This document shows positions 1-12,700 of a DNA stretch of 64,000 nt, piece by piece. The notes below the pieces were generated by a model. The model ran no database searches. It saw only the letters and a program-made list of their open reading frames with translations, and had not been told where the DNA came from. The stretch is from positions 9,491,001 to 9,555,000 of the forward strand of contig OX621241.1 of the NCBI GenBank assembly GCA_951640165.1, in the 5' to 3' direction. Both the position numbers and the translations under genes were made by a program. The stretch is from Pseudoips prasinana (Eukaryota > Arthropoda > Insecta > Lepidoptera > Nolidae). Within the stretch, counting starts at the first letter, position 1, and the number at the start of each line of letters is the position of its first letter.

Positions 1-342
1 GATCTGGAATCATGCAGGCAGACAAAAGAATTTCTACCATCTCTGAACAAACGCCTATCGCGCAATCTATTACGCCTGAACAGGAAGGATCTACGCTTGG
101 TGATAGGCACAATTACCGGACACTGCACACTAAACAAACACCTCTTCAAGATTGGCGTCACAGACAGCCACCTGTGCAGAGGGTGCATTGAAAATGTAGA
201 AACACCAGCACACGTACTGCTACACTGTAAAAGTGTTGCTTACCAACGGGCAAAGTTCCTGAATGATCCGAAAACACTGCAGGAGGCCCGCAAGCCAGGC
301 TCTCGTGGTCTCCTGGACTTCTGGATGGAACTAAAATGGTAA
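1..342 (+). pseudogene. LINE ORF2 C-terminal fragment (zinc-knuckle tail)
   Basis: One frame is open from the first base to the TAA at 340-342, about 113 codons, so the piece enters from outside the window. It reads as the extreme C-terminus of a non-LTR retrotransposon polyprotein: a basic Leu/Arg-rich stretch (RLSRNLLRLNRKDLRL), then GHCTLNKHLF, then a CCHC-like knuckle with Cys-x2-Cys (CRGC), ETPAHVLLHC and a Trp-rich end. This knuckle tail is known from insect non-LTR elements that carry an RNase H domain before it. No stop interrupts the visible part, but nothing upstream can be judged. Confidence 0.75.
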
Positions 343-770
343 GAGTAGCCAAACAAATATCACGCACAATTAGGAGGCTAAGTGCGGAAACATATCGCCC
401 AATTAACTAACTAAAGCCATATCAGAGGCCTACTGAGCGACTTGAACATCTCTGACACTAGGGTAACCACTGCCCATACGGTAAGTAAGTAATCTCACGA
501 CAGGCAGCGGTTTGCTGCGTCCCCTGGCATAGCGAATGTCCATGAGTAGCGGTTACCACTTACCATCAGGTGGGCCGCTAGCTCATCCCCCTCGAAAAGC
601 AATTAAAAGAATTTACTGGGTTAAAGTCCAGGGACTCAGGTTGTTTTCTAACAAAAAGAAAATTCTATTATAATTGATGATAGCGACCTAACGAATGCTG
701 CAACACCTGCATCATCGACATCAGATTGCCAGGTTACTACATTTCTACAGATTGTTTCATGGAAGATACC
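343..770 (+). repeat. LINE 3' untranslated region / shared 3' tail
   Basis: Non-coding sequence directly after the knuckle ORF. From about 483 to 760 it resembles 25325-25590 (blocks GCAGCGGTTTGCTGC, ACTGGGTTAAAG, GATAGCGACCTAACGA, ACATTTCTACAGATTG in the same order). This is therefore either the LINE's own 3' tail or a second element joined to it. 771-917 holds nothing recognisable. Confidence 0.6.
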
Positions 771-939
771 GTCTTTCTAACCGTCTTCAATAAGGACAAA
801 AATTCACAATTCGACATTTATTTAGGTATTTTTTTTCCTGTATGAAAACCAAATACTCCGATGTTTGCGCACGCATTTTGTCTTTTTTTTAATCAAATGA
901 ATATATTTACGCAGTGGTAAATGGCAAATATGTTCCTTT

Positions 940-1303
940 ACAAATGCATGGAGAAAAGACGAAATTATGAAGAAAAAAAAGGGATTTAAGAACATCTATG
1001 TATCGGAGGATTACTCTAAGGAAATTTTGGAGAAAAGGAAAGCACTGCTACCACAGTTGAAGGAAGAGAGAGAGAAAAGGGAAATACAGCTTTTCTGGTT
1101 TACGACAAACTAGTAGTCAAAGGTTCAAACACTGAAAATAAAAGGAAAAGGAACCCAACTACCTCACCGTCACCCTCTAAAAGTCAACCCAGAAAACAGC
1201 AAACCCTATACTCTGACAATGTTAACAGGATTAACGCCTTCGACGCTATGAGACCCAAATCGAAGTCTTTTACCAACAAGTCTACACCCAATAAACAATA
1301 GCA
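940..1303 (+). pseudogene. RTE ORF1-like region, frameshifted
   Basis: Translation gives a Lys/Glu-rich segment (NIYVSEDYSKEILEKRKALL), then after a shift near 1090 a segment with VYDKLVVKG and a Ser/Pro/Lys-rich end, stopping at the TAG at 1301-1303. The pattern 'I-(Y/F)-(V/I)-S-E-D ... YDKLVVKG' is typical of the protein just upstream of the endonuclease in insect RTE elements. It is probably a nucleic-acid-binding accessory, but no catalytic motif is visible. Confidence 0.55.
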
Positions 1304-1388
1304 ACTAACCGATAAACGGGAATTCGAAACAAACTACGCAACTAAACAAACAGAAGAAATACGTTTTCCCCCAAGCCGACTGGTCCTC

Positions 1389-4300
1389 GTGGGGGATGAA
1401 GACCACAACCCTCCAACAACAGAGAGAAACAAGTGCAAAGAAACAAAATTATACGTCGCCGCCCTTAACGTACTCACGCTAAAAAACGAAGAAAATCTTA
1501 TAGAACTAATAAATGCGTTAAAACAAATTAAATGGGATATTGTCGGCCTCAGTGAAGTAAGACGAATGGGAGAAAGAATTATTTCTCAACCAGACTTCTT
1601 ACTGTACCATTTTGGAACGACGCCAGGCCACCATGGTGTTGGTTTCTTCGTCAAAAAAGATCTTGAAAAATTTATAGAAGGATTTATTGGAATCTCAGAA
1701 CGTATAGCAATGATGAACATAAAGCTACCGGGATATAAAGATTCATGGTCTATTTTACAAATATACTCACCAACAGAACAATCGGACCTGGACACCATTG
1801 AGAAATTCTACCTTGACTTAAATAACACTATCCAAGAACATGCCCACAAAAACCTAATAGTTATGGGAGATTTCAATGGCCAAATTGGAGCTAAGTGTCC
1901 AGAAGAACAGACAGTACTAGGGCCATTCACCTACAGTAATAAAAGTAGAAGTAGAAATGGAGAAAAACTTATAGACTTCGCACTAGAAAATAACTTAACC
2001 ATTTTAAACTCAGTATACAAAAAGAGCACAAAGAAAATGTGGACATGGATTTCACCAGATGGGAAAACAAAGAATGAAATCGATTTTATAATGACCAATA
2101 CAAAAATCTGCTTCACAAATTTTGACGTCATCATCAAATTTAACTTCAATACGAACCATAAACTGATAAGGGCTGAAATAAAATCAGAACAACCCAAGAA
2201 ACCTAGACCGAGACAGAAACTAACAATTGATAAGCTCAGCAAGCATCAAATGGAACAACTAGTAGTCACTCTAAGAGATAAATTCACAGACTTCAAGGAG
2301 AACACAAAGACCTTGGAAACTCGGGAAAAATAAAACTGGATAGAGAATACTATTAAAGTTCAATTACAACACATTGCTAAGACCAGATCTGAACCGAGAA
2401 AATGCCTAACAACTAATACCATCAAATTACTAGAGCAAAGAAACCAGCTCATCAGCGCAAAAGAAGTAAAAGACAGAAGAAGGCATTTAGCAAAAATTAG
2501 TAAAGACATCAAAGAAAGTATAAGAATGGACAGGTACAAGAATAGAATGGAAATTATCGAGAAATATGTAGCCAAAACGGGAGGTGTTAAAAAAGCTCAT
2601 AAAGAATTAACAAATTCAAAAGACTGGATTACAAAAATTAAAAACGACTGCGGAGAATCGAATCATCACAGAAAAAATATGCTAGGAATCGCCACATCCT
2701 ATTACAAAAACTTGTACCAACACACTACCTCTTGGGACAACAACGATCTAACTGAAACCTCAAATGTCCCTAACATACTTCAAAATGAGGTAATCAAAGC
2801 TATAGACAGTCAAAAGAGAGACAAAGCACCAGGACCCGACGGCATAAACAACGAAATCCTTAAAGAGAGCATAGAAGTTATTACACCAGTCCTAACTGAC
2901 ATGTTTAACGAGATATTAAATACCGAAATTATTCCACGGCAATGGACAGAATCAAACATAATTCTTCTATATAAGAAAGGAGACAAATATGACATCGGGA
3001 ACTACCGCCCTATCAGTCTTATGTCCAACATATACAAGGTATTTGCTAAGATCATACTTCACCGGATTGAAAAAATATTAGATGAACACCAACCCATCGA
3101 GCAGGCGGGTTTTCGGAAAGACTACTCAACGATCGACCACATTCATGTAGTACGGCAAGTTATGGAGAAATATAAAGAATACCAATGTACCTACTACATC
3201 GCATTTATCGGCTATAGCAAAGCATTCGATTCTCTGTTTCACCACAAGATATGGGAGTCATTAAAAGAACAAGGAATCGAACACAAATACATTCGCTTAA
3301 TAAAGAATGTTTACAGCCAGAGTACTGCGAGAATACAATTAGAAAAGAAAGGTGAACCTTTCAGAGTAAGCAAAGGTGTACGACAAGGAGATCCCCTGTC
3401 ACCAAAAATATTCTCAGCGGTAATAGAAACAATATTCAGACGTTTTAATTGGGAAAATCTCGGTATAAATATAGATGGTGTCTCATTGACTCACTTGAGA
3501 TTCGCAGACGATATTTTGTTATTTGCAAAATCCCCGGAAGACATAACAAAAATGATAAACGAACTGGCAACGGAAAGTGAGAAGGTAGGGTTAAAACTGA
3601 ACCCCGAAAAAACAAGAATAATGACAAACGGAGAGAGAATAAACATAAACTTAAGAAACAATCAAATTGAATACGCAGATGAATATATTTATCTCGGGCA
3701 GCTAATAACCTATAAAGATGGCAAAATCAACTTAATTTTATTAGGCATATTGCTATTACCTAATATATATTTTGTTTTAGAAAATATTTTTTTTCTGTGT
3801 TACAATATTTAGTGACTGAATCGCTTCAAAACCGACTCCCGTTATTTGCAAAATCCCCGGAAGACATAACAAAAATGATAAACGAACTGGCAACGGAAAG
3901 TGAGAAGGTAGGGTTAAAACTGAACCCCGAAAAAACAAGAATAATGACAAACGGAGAGAGAATAAACATAAACTTAAGAAACAATCAAATTGAATACGCA
4001 GATGAATATATTTATCTCGGGCAGCTAATAACCGATTATAATCCGATACGCAAAGAAGTTGAAAGAAGAATAACCAATGGCTGGAGAAGGTACTGGGGTT
4101 TAAAAGAGATTATGAAAGATAAAAATCTTCATATGAATATCAAATGCAAACTATTTAACACTTGCATACTACCAGTTCTCATATACGGCAGTCAAACATG
4201 GACCTTATCACAAAAAACGACTAGCAAACTTGCCTCATGTCAATATGCAATGGAAAGGAGCATGATGAATGTGAAAAAGTCAGACCGATTGAGAAACAGT

Positions 4301-4609
4301 GCCATAAGAAGCAAAACAAAGGTTGTAGATGTAATGTGCAAAATTAGACGGCTTAAATGGCAATGGGCGGGGCATATGGTAAGAGGTAAAGACAAATGGA
4401 GCAAAATTGTGACACGATGGTATCCTAGAGAAGGTAAACGGAAAAGAGGTAGACCGCAAAAAAGATGGGATGCCGACATAAGACAAGTGGCAGGCGTCAC
4501 ATGGAACAGAGTGGCTCAAGAAAGATATGAATGGAAAAGGTTGGAGGAGGCCTTTGTCGACTGGCAAACAGATCCACAGAAAATATGTAAAACTCAAATA
4601 AGAGACTAG
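1389..4609 (+). pseudogene. RTE ORF2: endonuclease plus reverse transcriptase, interrupted
   Basis: The frame runs 1389-2333 (endonuclease), meets a TAA, and continues in the same frame 2334-3710 (reverse transcriptase). The AP-like endonuclease shows AALNVLTL, GLSEVRR, the GDFNG motif near residue 160 and NEIDFIM near 235. The RT part shows KAPGPDGI, NYRPISLM, QAGFRKDYSTIDH, GVRQGDPLSPKIF and FADDILLFA. The motif that should read F-x-D-Y-x-KAFDS reads FIGYSKAFDS, so the first metal-binding Asp is Gly (GGC, likely from GAC). After the rearrangement the C-terminal part resumes at 3841 and ends at 4609 with a GRPQKRWDADIR-type tail. The protein copies element RNA at nicked genomic DNA. This copy cannot be active as it stands. 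Confidence 0.87.
3518..4033 (+). repeat. 193-bp direct repeat flanking a 130-bp templated insert
   Basis: 3518-3710 and 3841-4033 appear identical by eye, covering FADD-downstream codons of the RTE. Between them 3711-3840 is not RTE sequence. It matches 6404-6535, upstream of sulfotransferase copy A, with only a few differences, and matches 26733-26871 less well. See findings. Confidence 0.85.
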
Positions 4610-4708
4610 GTTAGGTTTACATTAAATTTAAGTTTTCTTTGTATTTTTATCATATTATGGATCTGAATAAAAGGCTATATTATTATTATTATTATAAATG
4701 GCAAATAT

Positions 4709-4925
4709 AAGTTTTGTTAAGTTATAATAATTATTTTTCGTCTGAAGCTTTTGGTGATTTTAGAGAGATATTGTAGCAATTGTGGATTTTGTTAGAATAA
4801 AATCCACAATTGGTAATTGAAATAAAAGCTTGATTATGATCTAATAGACAGCCACTAAGTCGGCAACGCATTCTGCTGCTTGCAAATACTGAGCTGAATG
4901 TAGTTAAGGAGATCTACATACTTTT
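4709..4925. other. AT-rich spacer with a 14-bp perfect hairpin
   Basis: No gene. 4777-4790 (CAATTGTGGATTTT) and 4799-4812 are exact inverted repeats with an 8-nt loop. Confidence 0.5.
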
Positions 4926-5068
4926 TAGGGTTCCGTAGCCAAATGGCAAAAAACGGAACCCTTATAGATTCGTCATGTCTGTCTGTCTGTCTGTCCGTCC
5001 GTATGTCACAGCCACTTTTTTCCGAAACTATAAGAGCTGTAGGTACTGTTAAAATTTGGTATTGAGTT
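4926..5068 (+). repeat. GGGTTCCGTAG repeat, truncated copy
   Basis: The start AGGGTTCCGTAGCCAAATGG is followed by a short inverted copy (CGGAACCCTTATAG), a (TCTG)n run and a block ending in TATAAGAGCTGT. A longer copy sits at 62969-63578. This is a frequent interspersed non-autonomous repeat of Lepidoptera. Confidence 0.75.
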
Positions 5069-5639
5069 GAATGTACTAAAACAAATGTTTACACTTTTAT
5101 TATTCCTCCGTGGCCTGTCCGATTTTTATAAATTCAGATATATGCAGCATGCACACACGAGTATAGTCACTACCAACGTGTCAAATTTAAAGAAGATCGT
5201 TTCAGTCGTTCAGGAAAAGTACCTACGATCAGTAACTCTACCATTACTCTATATAGTTAACTTACTCGATGAAGCTTACCGTTTTCTTAGAATAGACATT
5301 TTAAGTTCATTCGAGTTTGCGCTAGGGGCGGTGCTTGTTAATGTACTGGAAAAACTGCAAGTATCGAGAAAGTGAACTTGATGTTCGAGCAAGAACATGA
5401 ACTTTTGGTAGACATGCTTAAAGGAACTGCATGAGTCGCCTGCATAACCGGTTCCTTCCTTGGGAGTGTTTTAAAATTAATCTTCAAGTCAGTGTTTTGG
5501 TTTTGAAAACAGTTTATATCTTATTATTTCATCTGAGTGTAAACAAAGCTCTTCTCTCTATTTCAAGGAATTTTTTCTCTTGCATGTGTGTAACATATCA
5601 AATTTTTTTAAATCGTTTATCAAAAAGAAAAGTGGAAAT
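5069..5639. other. No recognisable gene
   Basis: AT-rich unique-looking DNA. Open frames of 102 and 88 codons on the + strand (5067-5375, 5431-5697) show no family motif and no conservation in block B, so no gene is called. Confidence 0.45.
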
Positions 5640-6602
5640 CGATTCTGTTTTTAAAACATTAATAATAATGGATTCTGAAATCAGTATCTTTTTGTGAAAA
5701 TATATCATATCTTTTAAGTTATAAAATAATTTTAGCTGGAAACAAAAAAGTATAATATATGTAATATAGTTGGTGCCGACAGTTAAGTACATTCCTTTCC
5801 TATTCATACATTATTATAAGCAACAACTGGAAATATTAGTATTCAGTCTACGATCAATAATACTAGTACTATTATTGATCGAAGTATTCAGTGTTTAGCA
5901 AACGTTATTTTATACTTAGTTGATATTGAGGTAGGTGTTATGTTTCTAAAACAGAGGTAATATGTTTTCGTATAAAACTAATTTAATGGTCATGAACGAA
6001 AATCACCTCCAAACAATTCTTAAAGACCAGAAACCGCTATAAGGAAATTGTATATAATAAAAAATCAAGATCCAATTATAAGTTAGCTAAATAATTAACT
6101 ATCTAGCTATGTTCAACTTACAAGGCCACTCAGAATGTTTCTAGAAGGGTTCTCTCGATCTGACAGAATCTTAAAGCTCTGAAATTAAATTGGCATAACA
6201 TGCTTAAAATAATTTTCTTAAAACGAATATATTTAAGGCATAATTGTTTTTTAATACAATTAATATTTGGCAAACATTTTATTTGGGTGAATTTACAGTG
6301 GCGTACTCTAAAGATGGCAGATTTTTATATTCGTAAAATTTCGTTTAGCATAGCGTTTATTTACAGCAACAATTAATGATTGATACAATTTCATTTGGCA
6401 TACTATAAAGATGGCAAAATCACTTTAATTTTATTAGGCATATTGCTATTACCTAATATATATTTTGTTTTTGAAAATATTTTTTTTGTGTTACAATATT
6501 TAGTGACTCAATTGAATCGCTTCAAAACCGACTCCACGTAATCTTTCCCTAATAATGGTCTATGCTTGTTTGCATGCTGTTTGCATGACGCATGAAAACA
6601 GC

Positions 6603-6786
6603 AAAGTGACAGCAGCAGGGCTCTGTTTTGTTCTTTAAGTGTCGAACCCTATATGTCTTGTATATCTATTCTGATAATTATTATTTATCGACAAAAAAAC
6701 GGTATTTAAAAAAGATAAGTTACGGGTAAATAAACTATCATTAGTTTGACGGATAATCTTCGCTGTGGTCGTTGTGTGCTGTTACG
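6603..6786 (+). promoter_or_regulatory. Conserved 5' flank / 5' UTR of sulfotransferase A
   Basis: This stretch is strongly conserved with 28857-29022 upstream of copy B (GTGTCGAACCCTATA, GTCTTGTATATCT, TGATAATTATTATTTATCGAC, AAACTATCATTA, GTGGTCGTTGTGTGCTGTTA), while the surrounding intron DNA has drifted more. It ends at the ATG. It probably holds the transcription start and 5' UTR. No TATA box is clear, so promoter details are inference. Confidence 0.45.
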
Positions 6787-9700
6787 ATGGAAGACAGTAG
6801 TGATAAGCCTTTCCCGTACAAGTTTGAAAATCTAACGCCGGAAGAAAACGCGCTCGTTGACAAAGTGTATTCTTGTAAGCATCCATACTCTCATACTATC
6901 CATCTTTAAGATTATTGATCCTGACGAAACTACGGCTTCGACGGCCAATCTCAGCGGAGGATGAAGGCACTAGTTGGATAAGCATGCAAAAATAGTGCAA
7001 CATAGGTGTACTGTTTATTGCCACACTCTGTACGATAAGACAAACCAACTCCAAAATAATATGTCTTGCGATACACACACAGGTGCACCCGGCCATCCCA
7101 TGGGTGCATCATGGGATGGCCGGGATCCAGCCCGACCGGGAAGAGATCGCATGCTCTCAAACGAATGTGTTATACCGTCATTTTCCCGTTCTCGTCTGCT
7201 TCTAAATGTTTTTCTCGAATAAATCCAATAACACTGAAATTTGATCCCACGAGCTGTGCATTAGTGTGTTAGTTGACCGACCTGTGGGTCAAGTGGTTAG
7301 TGACTAGCCAGAGGTCATGGGTTCAATCCCCACCCAAGACCAATCTGGATAAGCCCTATTATTTGTTTGTATCTAGATGGAATTTGTTTATAGTTATATT
7401 GCGTTTATTTAGAAATACATAAGTATGTTTATCAGTTGTCTGGTTGACATAGTACAGTTTCTTCCTTGTTTGGGAACAGATCGCAGTGTGTTAGTTAATG
7501 TTAAAAAAAATGTTAATGGTAACTGCGCTTGACCATCTCATACCTTTGACGACTAAAGCTCGGAACCGTTCGTAATAAAAATGTAAACTTGGTGTTAATT
7601 ATTTACAGTGGTATGAAAGTTAGCTGCCGTAACGTGGGGTTAATACGCTACGTCGGGCGTTTAAATTATTTTCGTTGGTTTCTTAATTTCAGTAAGGCTG
7701 TAACAAGACTGCCCGTGAAACAAACAGATTTATTGTTGCCAGGACGACATCGCCCTAGAGACAACCATTTTTTAGAGAAGTTGTAGTAAAATATATCTAA
7801 AACTGTAAATTTCGATAATTAAACCTATAAATAATCTCTTTGACAATAACTTAATACAAGCTAACTAAATTACTAAACCATTACTATTATAAATTTAATT
7901 TTAGTTCTAAATGTTTTCAAACAATCCGTGTACGTAAATATCGATATGTACAGACGCCAGCACATCATGCTACCCCTATCTGTCAAATTTCCCCATTTGA
8001 AAGTGAACCTTATGCTTTTGTGATAAACTTGAAAATCTATCAGAGAAATTTGACAGATTGGGGTTGCTGGATGTGCTGGCGTCTGTACCTAGAAATAATG
8101 ATGTATACTTACCTATATTACTACATACATGTTCTGACTATTCACAAGCCTTTCTTTAAAGTCTACGTGAATAAAAACCTTTTTTTCGGGTTCCATCCCC
8201 GCACAGAACACTTGTTTTGTGATAACACAGAACACTTGTTTTGTGATAGCTCATAAGAGCTGGGACCCATAAGTGGTGGTTCTAAGTCTTAGCTCAGTAT
8301 AGAAATAGACAGTACGGAAATTACCTACAAACGGTCTTAACGGCACACTCACACAAACATAAACATCAACAAGACATCAACAAGACCCCTAAGCGGTTGT
8401 CGCGGTGCTGTCAGTAGCGAGCGAGTGCCGCGTCAAACCGAGCGGTAATCCACGTTTTATTTTTCATTTATTTTGTTTGTGCAATAAAGAATTTCAATAA
8501 AATAGTAAATAAAGACACAAATATAGAATTACAAGACTATATAATAGAGTCATATGTATATAATATAGTCTATTGTATGTACTTTTAGCACACTAGACAA
8601 ATCACTGTGGTTTTTTGTTTTACTCTATATTTTGATTTTCTCCACAGCACCTTCGAATTACGTGAGACTAGGTCCAAAAGGCTACATAGTAGTGAAATAT
8701 TATGAGAAAGATGCAGCCAACATCTACAATATGCCACTTCGATCTGATGACGTATTTGTGACTAGCTACCAGCGATCAGGTAAGCGTAGGAATTCAATGG
8801 AATTTAATTTATTTCAATTGGCGACCACGAACCGAAATACACAGAGTGGGCAGGATCCTTACAAAATGGACCATTGGTCTTGTTAGGGTCTTATCTTTAT
8901 CTTATCTTTGATGGGATGTACTTGCGTACAGCACTTCGACCCTTCAGGATCCTTTGTTCTCTTGTCTTGTTAGGGTCACTGGAAGCAGCTGGATGTGGGT
9001 AGCCCAAAAAAGGCAATTGTGGAGATCTATGGGGGAGGCATTTATCCAGCAGTGGGCGACTTTCGGCTGATATGATGATGATGGTTTGTAAATTGGCTAC
9101 AAGGATGTTCGAGTAATACATTTTGTACTTATTGTCCTGCCAGTAAAGTTTATAGACATTGAGTATTTTTAACACAATATATTGAAATGATTAATGTTAT
9201 TAATTAAATAGATTTTTCATATATAAATATGTCTAGTAGATAGGGTAAAAATCCATTAAATTTGTTAAAGTTGGAAATTACAGTTCAGGTTAATAATAAG
9301 AGTAATCAACATCAAAAATTCTCTTAAATTATATTACCCTTTTTTTGTTAAAAATTTATTTCCTTTTGGCGATGGTACATTCATCAACAACTTTTAGCCC
9401 AAATATAACACTAATGCACCGTTTAGTGTTTAAAAAATTCAGTATTTAGTCTATAATTGTTTGGTTATTGTTTATATTGGTAATGTTTATATTTAGTTTG
9501 TATATATTTTGGTATCATTTTCTGGAATAACTCAACTGAGTTATCCCAGAAAATTATATCAAATCTAAGAATTGTGGCCACCTTTGTATTGTTTAAAAAA
9601 ATGCATAGATTAATTCGTTTACTTTTTAAAAATATATTATTATAAATATACATAAAAACGCAACACTAACATAAATTATGATTGCGTAAATTACTTCACA

Positions 9701-12700
9701 GATAAAATAAATGAATCAATTTCGTCTCTTATAAGACAGGCGAAGTGATACGTTTGAAGCCTAATCGTATATATAGGTGTATTTGTGAGTGTTTTGTCTT
9801 CGGCATCGTATCTCCCAAATTAATGACCGGATTTCAAAGCAAAAGCACCTAAAAGCTTTTATTGAGCTACTTAAGTCTTTGTACGTGCCAAGTGCGATGA
9901 GTATTAGTAAGGGTCATTGATATATAAACAACCTTTTTTGTATTATTATTAAAACTGACGTGAGGTGCTAACATAATGAAAGATAGTAACGGGTAACTCA
10001 CGTAATTATGCTTTCCCACCCGAACGCACCCACCCGCCCTGGTGCAACGAGCCGCGCGCGCCCTCGCAGGCAGTGCGAGACGGTACACGACGTCGTACGG
10101 GTCGCATTCGCCCTGAAGATGACTTCCAGGAGAAGTAGAAACGTTGGCCGAATCCAACATAAAATTAATTACGTGAGTTAAAATACAAAAAGGTTATGAA
10201 AGATAGTAACATCTTTCATAACCTTTTTTGTATTTTGTATATGCGCTACGTAGCGATTTTACGTATATCAATGGTTAAAATTCATAACGATGGCAGCCAC
10301 CGCCGTCCACACGGATGTATTCTATACGTATTTAATTAAATAGCATTATTTTAACTTTACATATATTTGAGACGCTATATATATTGTACATGTGTTTTTA
10401 TTTACATTTCTAGGTACTACATGGACTCAGGAGTTGGTTTGGTTGATAGCAAACAACTTCGACTATGAAACAGCTGCAAAAATACCACTCCCTTACAGAT
10501 ATCCGTTTTTAGAGTAAGTACCATTTCATACTGCCGCGTAATACATACGGTGTTTTGAATTGGAAAACGTACTAAATAAAGATATAATAAAATGCCGTTA
10601 TTAGTTTGTAGTTAAGTATTTTAGTTCTTACTTAAATTTCTTTACTTCTCTTTACCCTTATCTTGTTCTCTAACTACTTGGCCGTCCAAAGGTTGCCTGG
10701 AATAGATTGCTGACTGCGATAAGACCGTCTTTGACGATTTTACTTCCAAATGTCTCCTATATCTAATTTTAGTTAGTGAGCAATAAATATTAATCTTATC
10801 TGTAAATCAATTTGTCGGTCTCGCACACCTGACTCGCACCAAGGGCCGTACAACTTTACTGTCATTGATTTGTCATAAAGTCATAAATATTGCGCTCAAT
10901 TTCACCCGTTTTGATACTTTTCAGTTCATCCTATTTTGACCTTATATCAGCATTGGCGTGTAAGGGTAAACACACACACACCACATCTCTCTCTATCTCT
11001 CTCATAACTTGGCTTACAAGCCAATTGAGATGTGAGAGAGCGAGAGAAAATACTTTCCTTTTTGTACGAACCTAAGCAAAAATTAAGATATAATTACGAG
11101 CAATAGTACTTTTACCACTTTAAAAAGTCAAATAAGTACCTACTCTTTTTTTGTACACCATAGTCTATAGTTAAAATTTAGCTACGTAAATTATGTACAT
11201 TGGGCGGTCTTATCGATTCTAAGTATGTCGTGTGGATAAAGGCGACAGCGTTCTTGGCAATTTTTTAAAATATGACCAAACGACTTAGCTAGTCTTGTTG
11301 TTATGGGAAATTTTTCGATTAGACACAATTCAATCTATTTTCGGGTGGCAGGCATGAGTAGGCATTCCCCCTGTCGCAATAAAATGCGGGGCAGTCTTTG
11401 GGGACTCTTGATAGAAGTGAAAACTATTTTTTCATTTCTCATACATGGAATATAGTGTTATTTTCTATCCGAGTACCGAGTGGAAGATGCTACTTCCCAC
11501 CATTGGACGGTGAAGACTCATAGTAATTGCTCCCCTCCCTATGGTGGGAATAAATTTCAAAAATAGAACTCAATTTGGTTAGGCATTCGGCTGTAAAAAA
11601 TCTAACATAATTAAGAAAAAAATGCTGCGGTCATGTAAGTATATAAACGGCCAATGTGAATTAAAAGAAAAAGACCCTTCGTCTTACGAATATTCGACCA
11701 GGTCATGTGTCCTGACGTGAGTTTAACATTTTCTATCCATTCAAAAAAAGAGCACAATGCGCTGCTGGAGAAGTTTTCACTTCAAAAAAAACTTGTGTGT
11801 ACTTATGTACACGCGTTAGAAGTTATACTTCTTAATATACAACTTGAACATAGTTATCAATTTTCATACCACCTAGAACTAACTTCATGCTGTTAAATTT
11901 TTTGGTGTCGGTGTGCGCGCGCATCGTAAAAATTCACTCTCATCATTTTTCTCCATCGCGCCAAAAGAAGTATAACTTCAAAAAGAACACTCAGTCTAAA
12001 AATATTGATTGTTTGCAGAGCCTTCATGGTGTTCGATGAAAATGACACCGATGCATACATAAAATTGGTTACAGCGGATAAAAATATAAACGTTGAAATA
12101 TTACGTGAGTTTATTGAAGTTATGGCTAAACCCGCAAGTCGTATGCTGTCCACTGCGCCCTCGCCTCGTTTTATCAAGAGTCACCTGCCGATGTCTCTGC
12201 TGCCTCCTGGAATACTGGACACTGCGAAGGTGGTGTACGTAGCCCGGGACCCAAGGGATGTCGCAGTCTCCAGTTATCATCACGGCAGATTGTTCAAATT
12301 ATCAGGGTTTGGTGGTGAATTCAAAGATTTTTGGAATATATTCCACAAGAGCCTGTGTAAGTATGGATATTTATTTAATATTCTTAAAATTAATAATCTC
12401 AAGTATATTAAATAATTATGTGTTACCTATTCTTTTTAGTTTCACTAACTCCGCTCTTTGAACATATTAAAGAAGCGTGGGAGAAGCGAAATCATCCTAA
12501 CATGTTGTTCTTGTTCTATGAAGAGCTATCCAAGGTAACAATTGTTTACGGAATAAATTCTAACCCCACATAAAATAAAGAGTGTGCTAAGCCAAATCGA
12601 ATGCTAAATAAACGAATAACTTATTCTTATTCTTCTGGTGGCGGCTATTTCCAGTCCCCGGAGGTCCTGGTAACACTGCGTCCAGTCATGAACTATTGTG

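Larger units (their letters stand above)
918..4708 (+). mobile_element. RTE-type non-LTR retrotransposon with 14-bp target duplication
   Basis: The element lies between two perfect copies of TAAATGGCAAATAT (918-931 and 4695-4708) and ends in an (ATT)n run (4680-4694), the 3' end expected of an RTE-like LINE. It holds a short ORF1-like region (940-1303) and a long ORF2 (1389-4609) with endonuclease then reverse transcriptase. Total length is about 3.76 kb, including a 323-bp internal rearrangement (3518-4033). The exact target duplication suggests a fairly recent insertion. Defects seen are a frameshift in ORF1, one in-frame TAA at 2331-2333, a Gly in place of the first catalytic Asp, and the rearrangement. 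Confidence 0.88.

Noticed and set aside
5067..5697. Two + strand open frames upstream of copy A
   Set aside because: No family motif, no counterpart in block B, AT-rich codons; likely chance.
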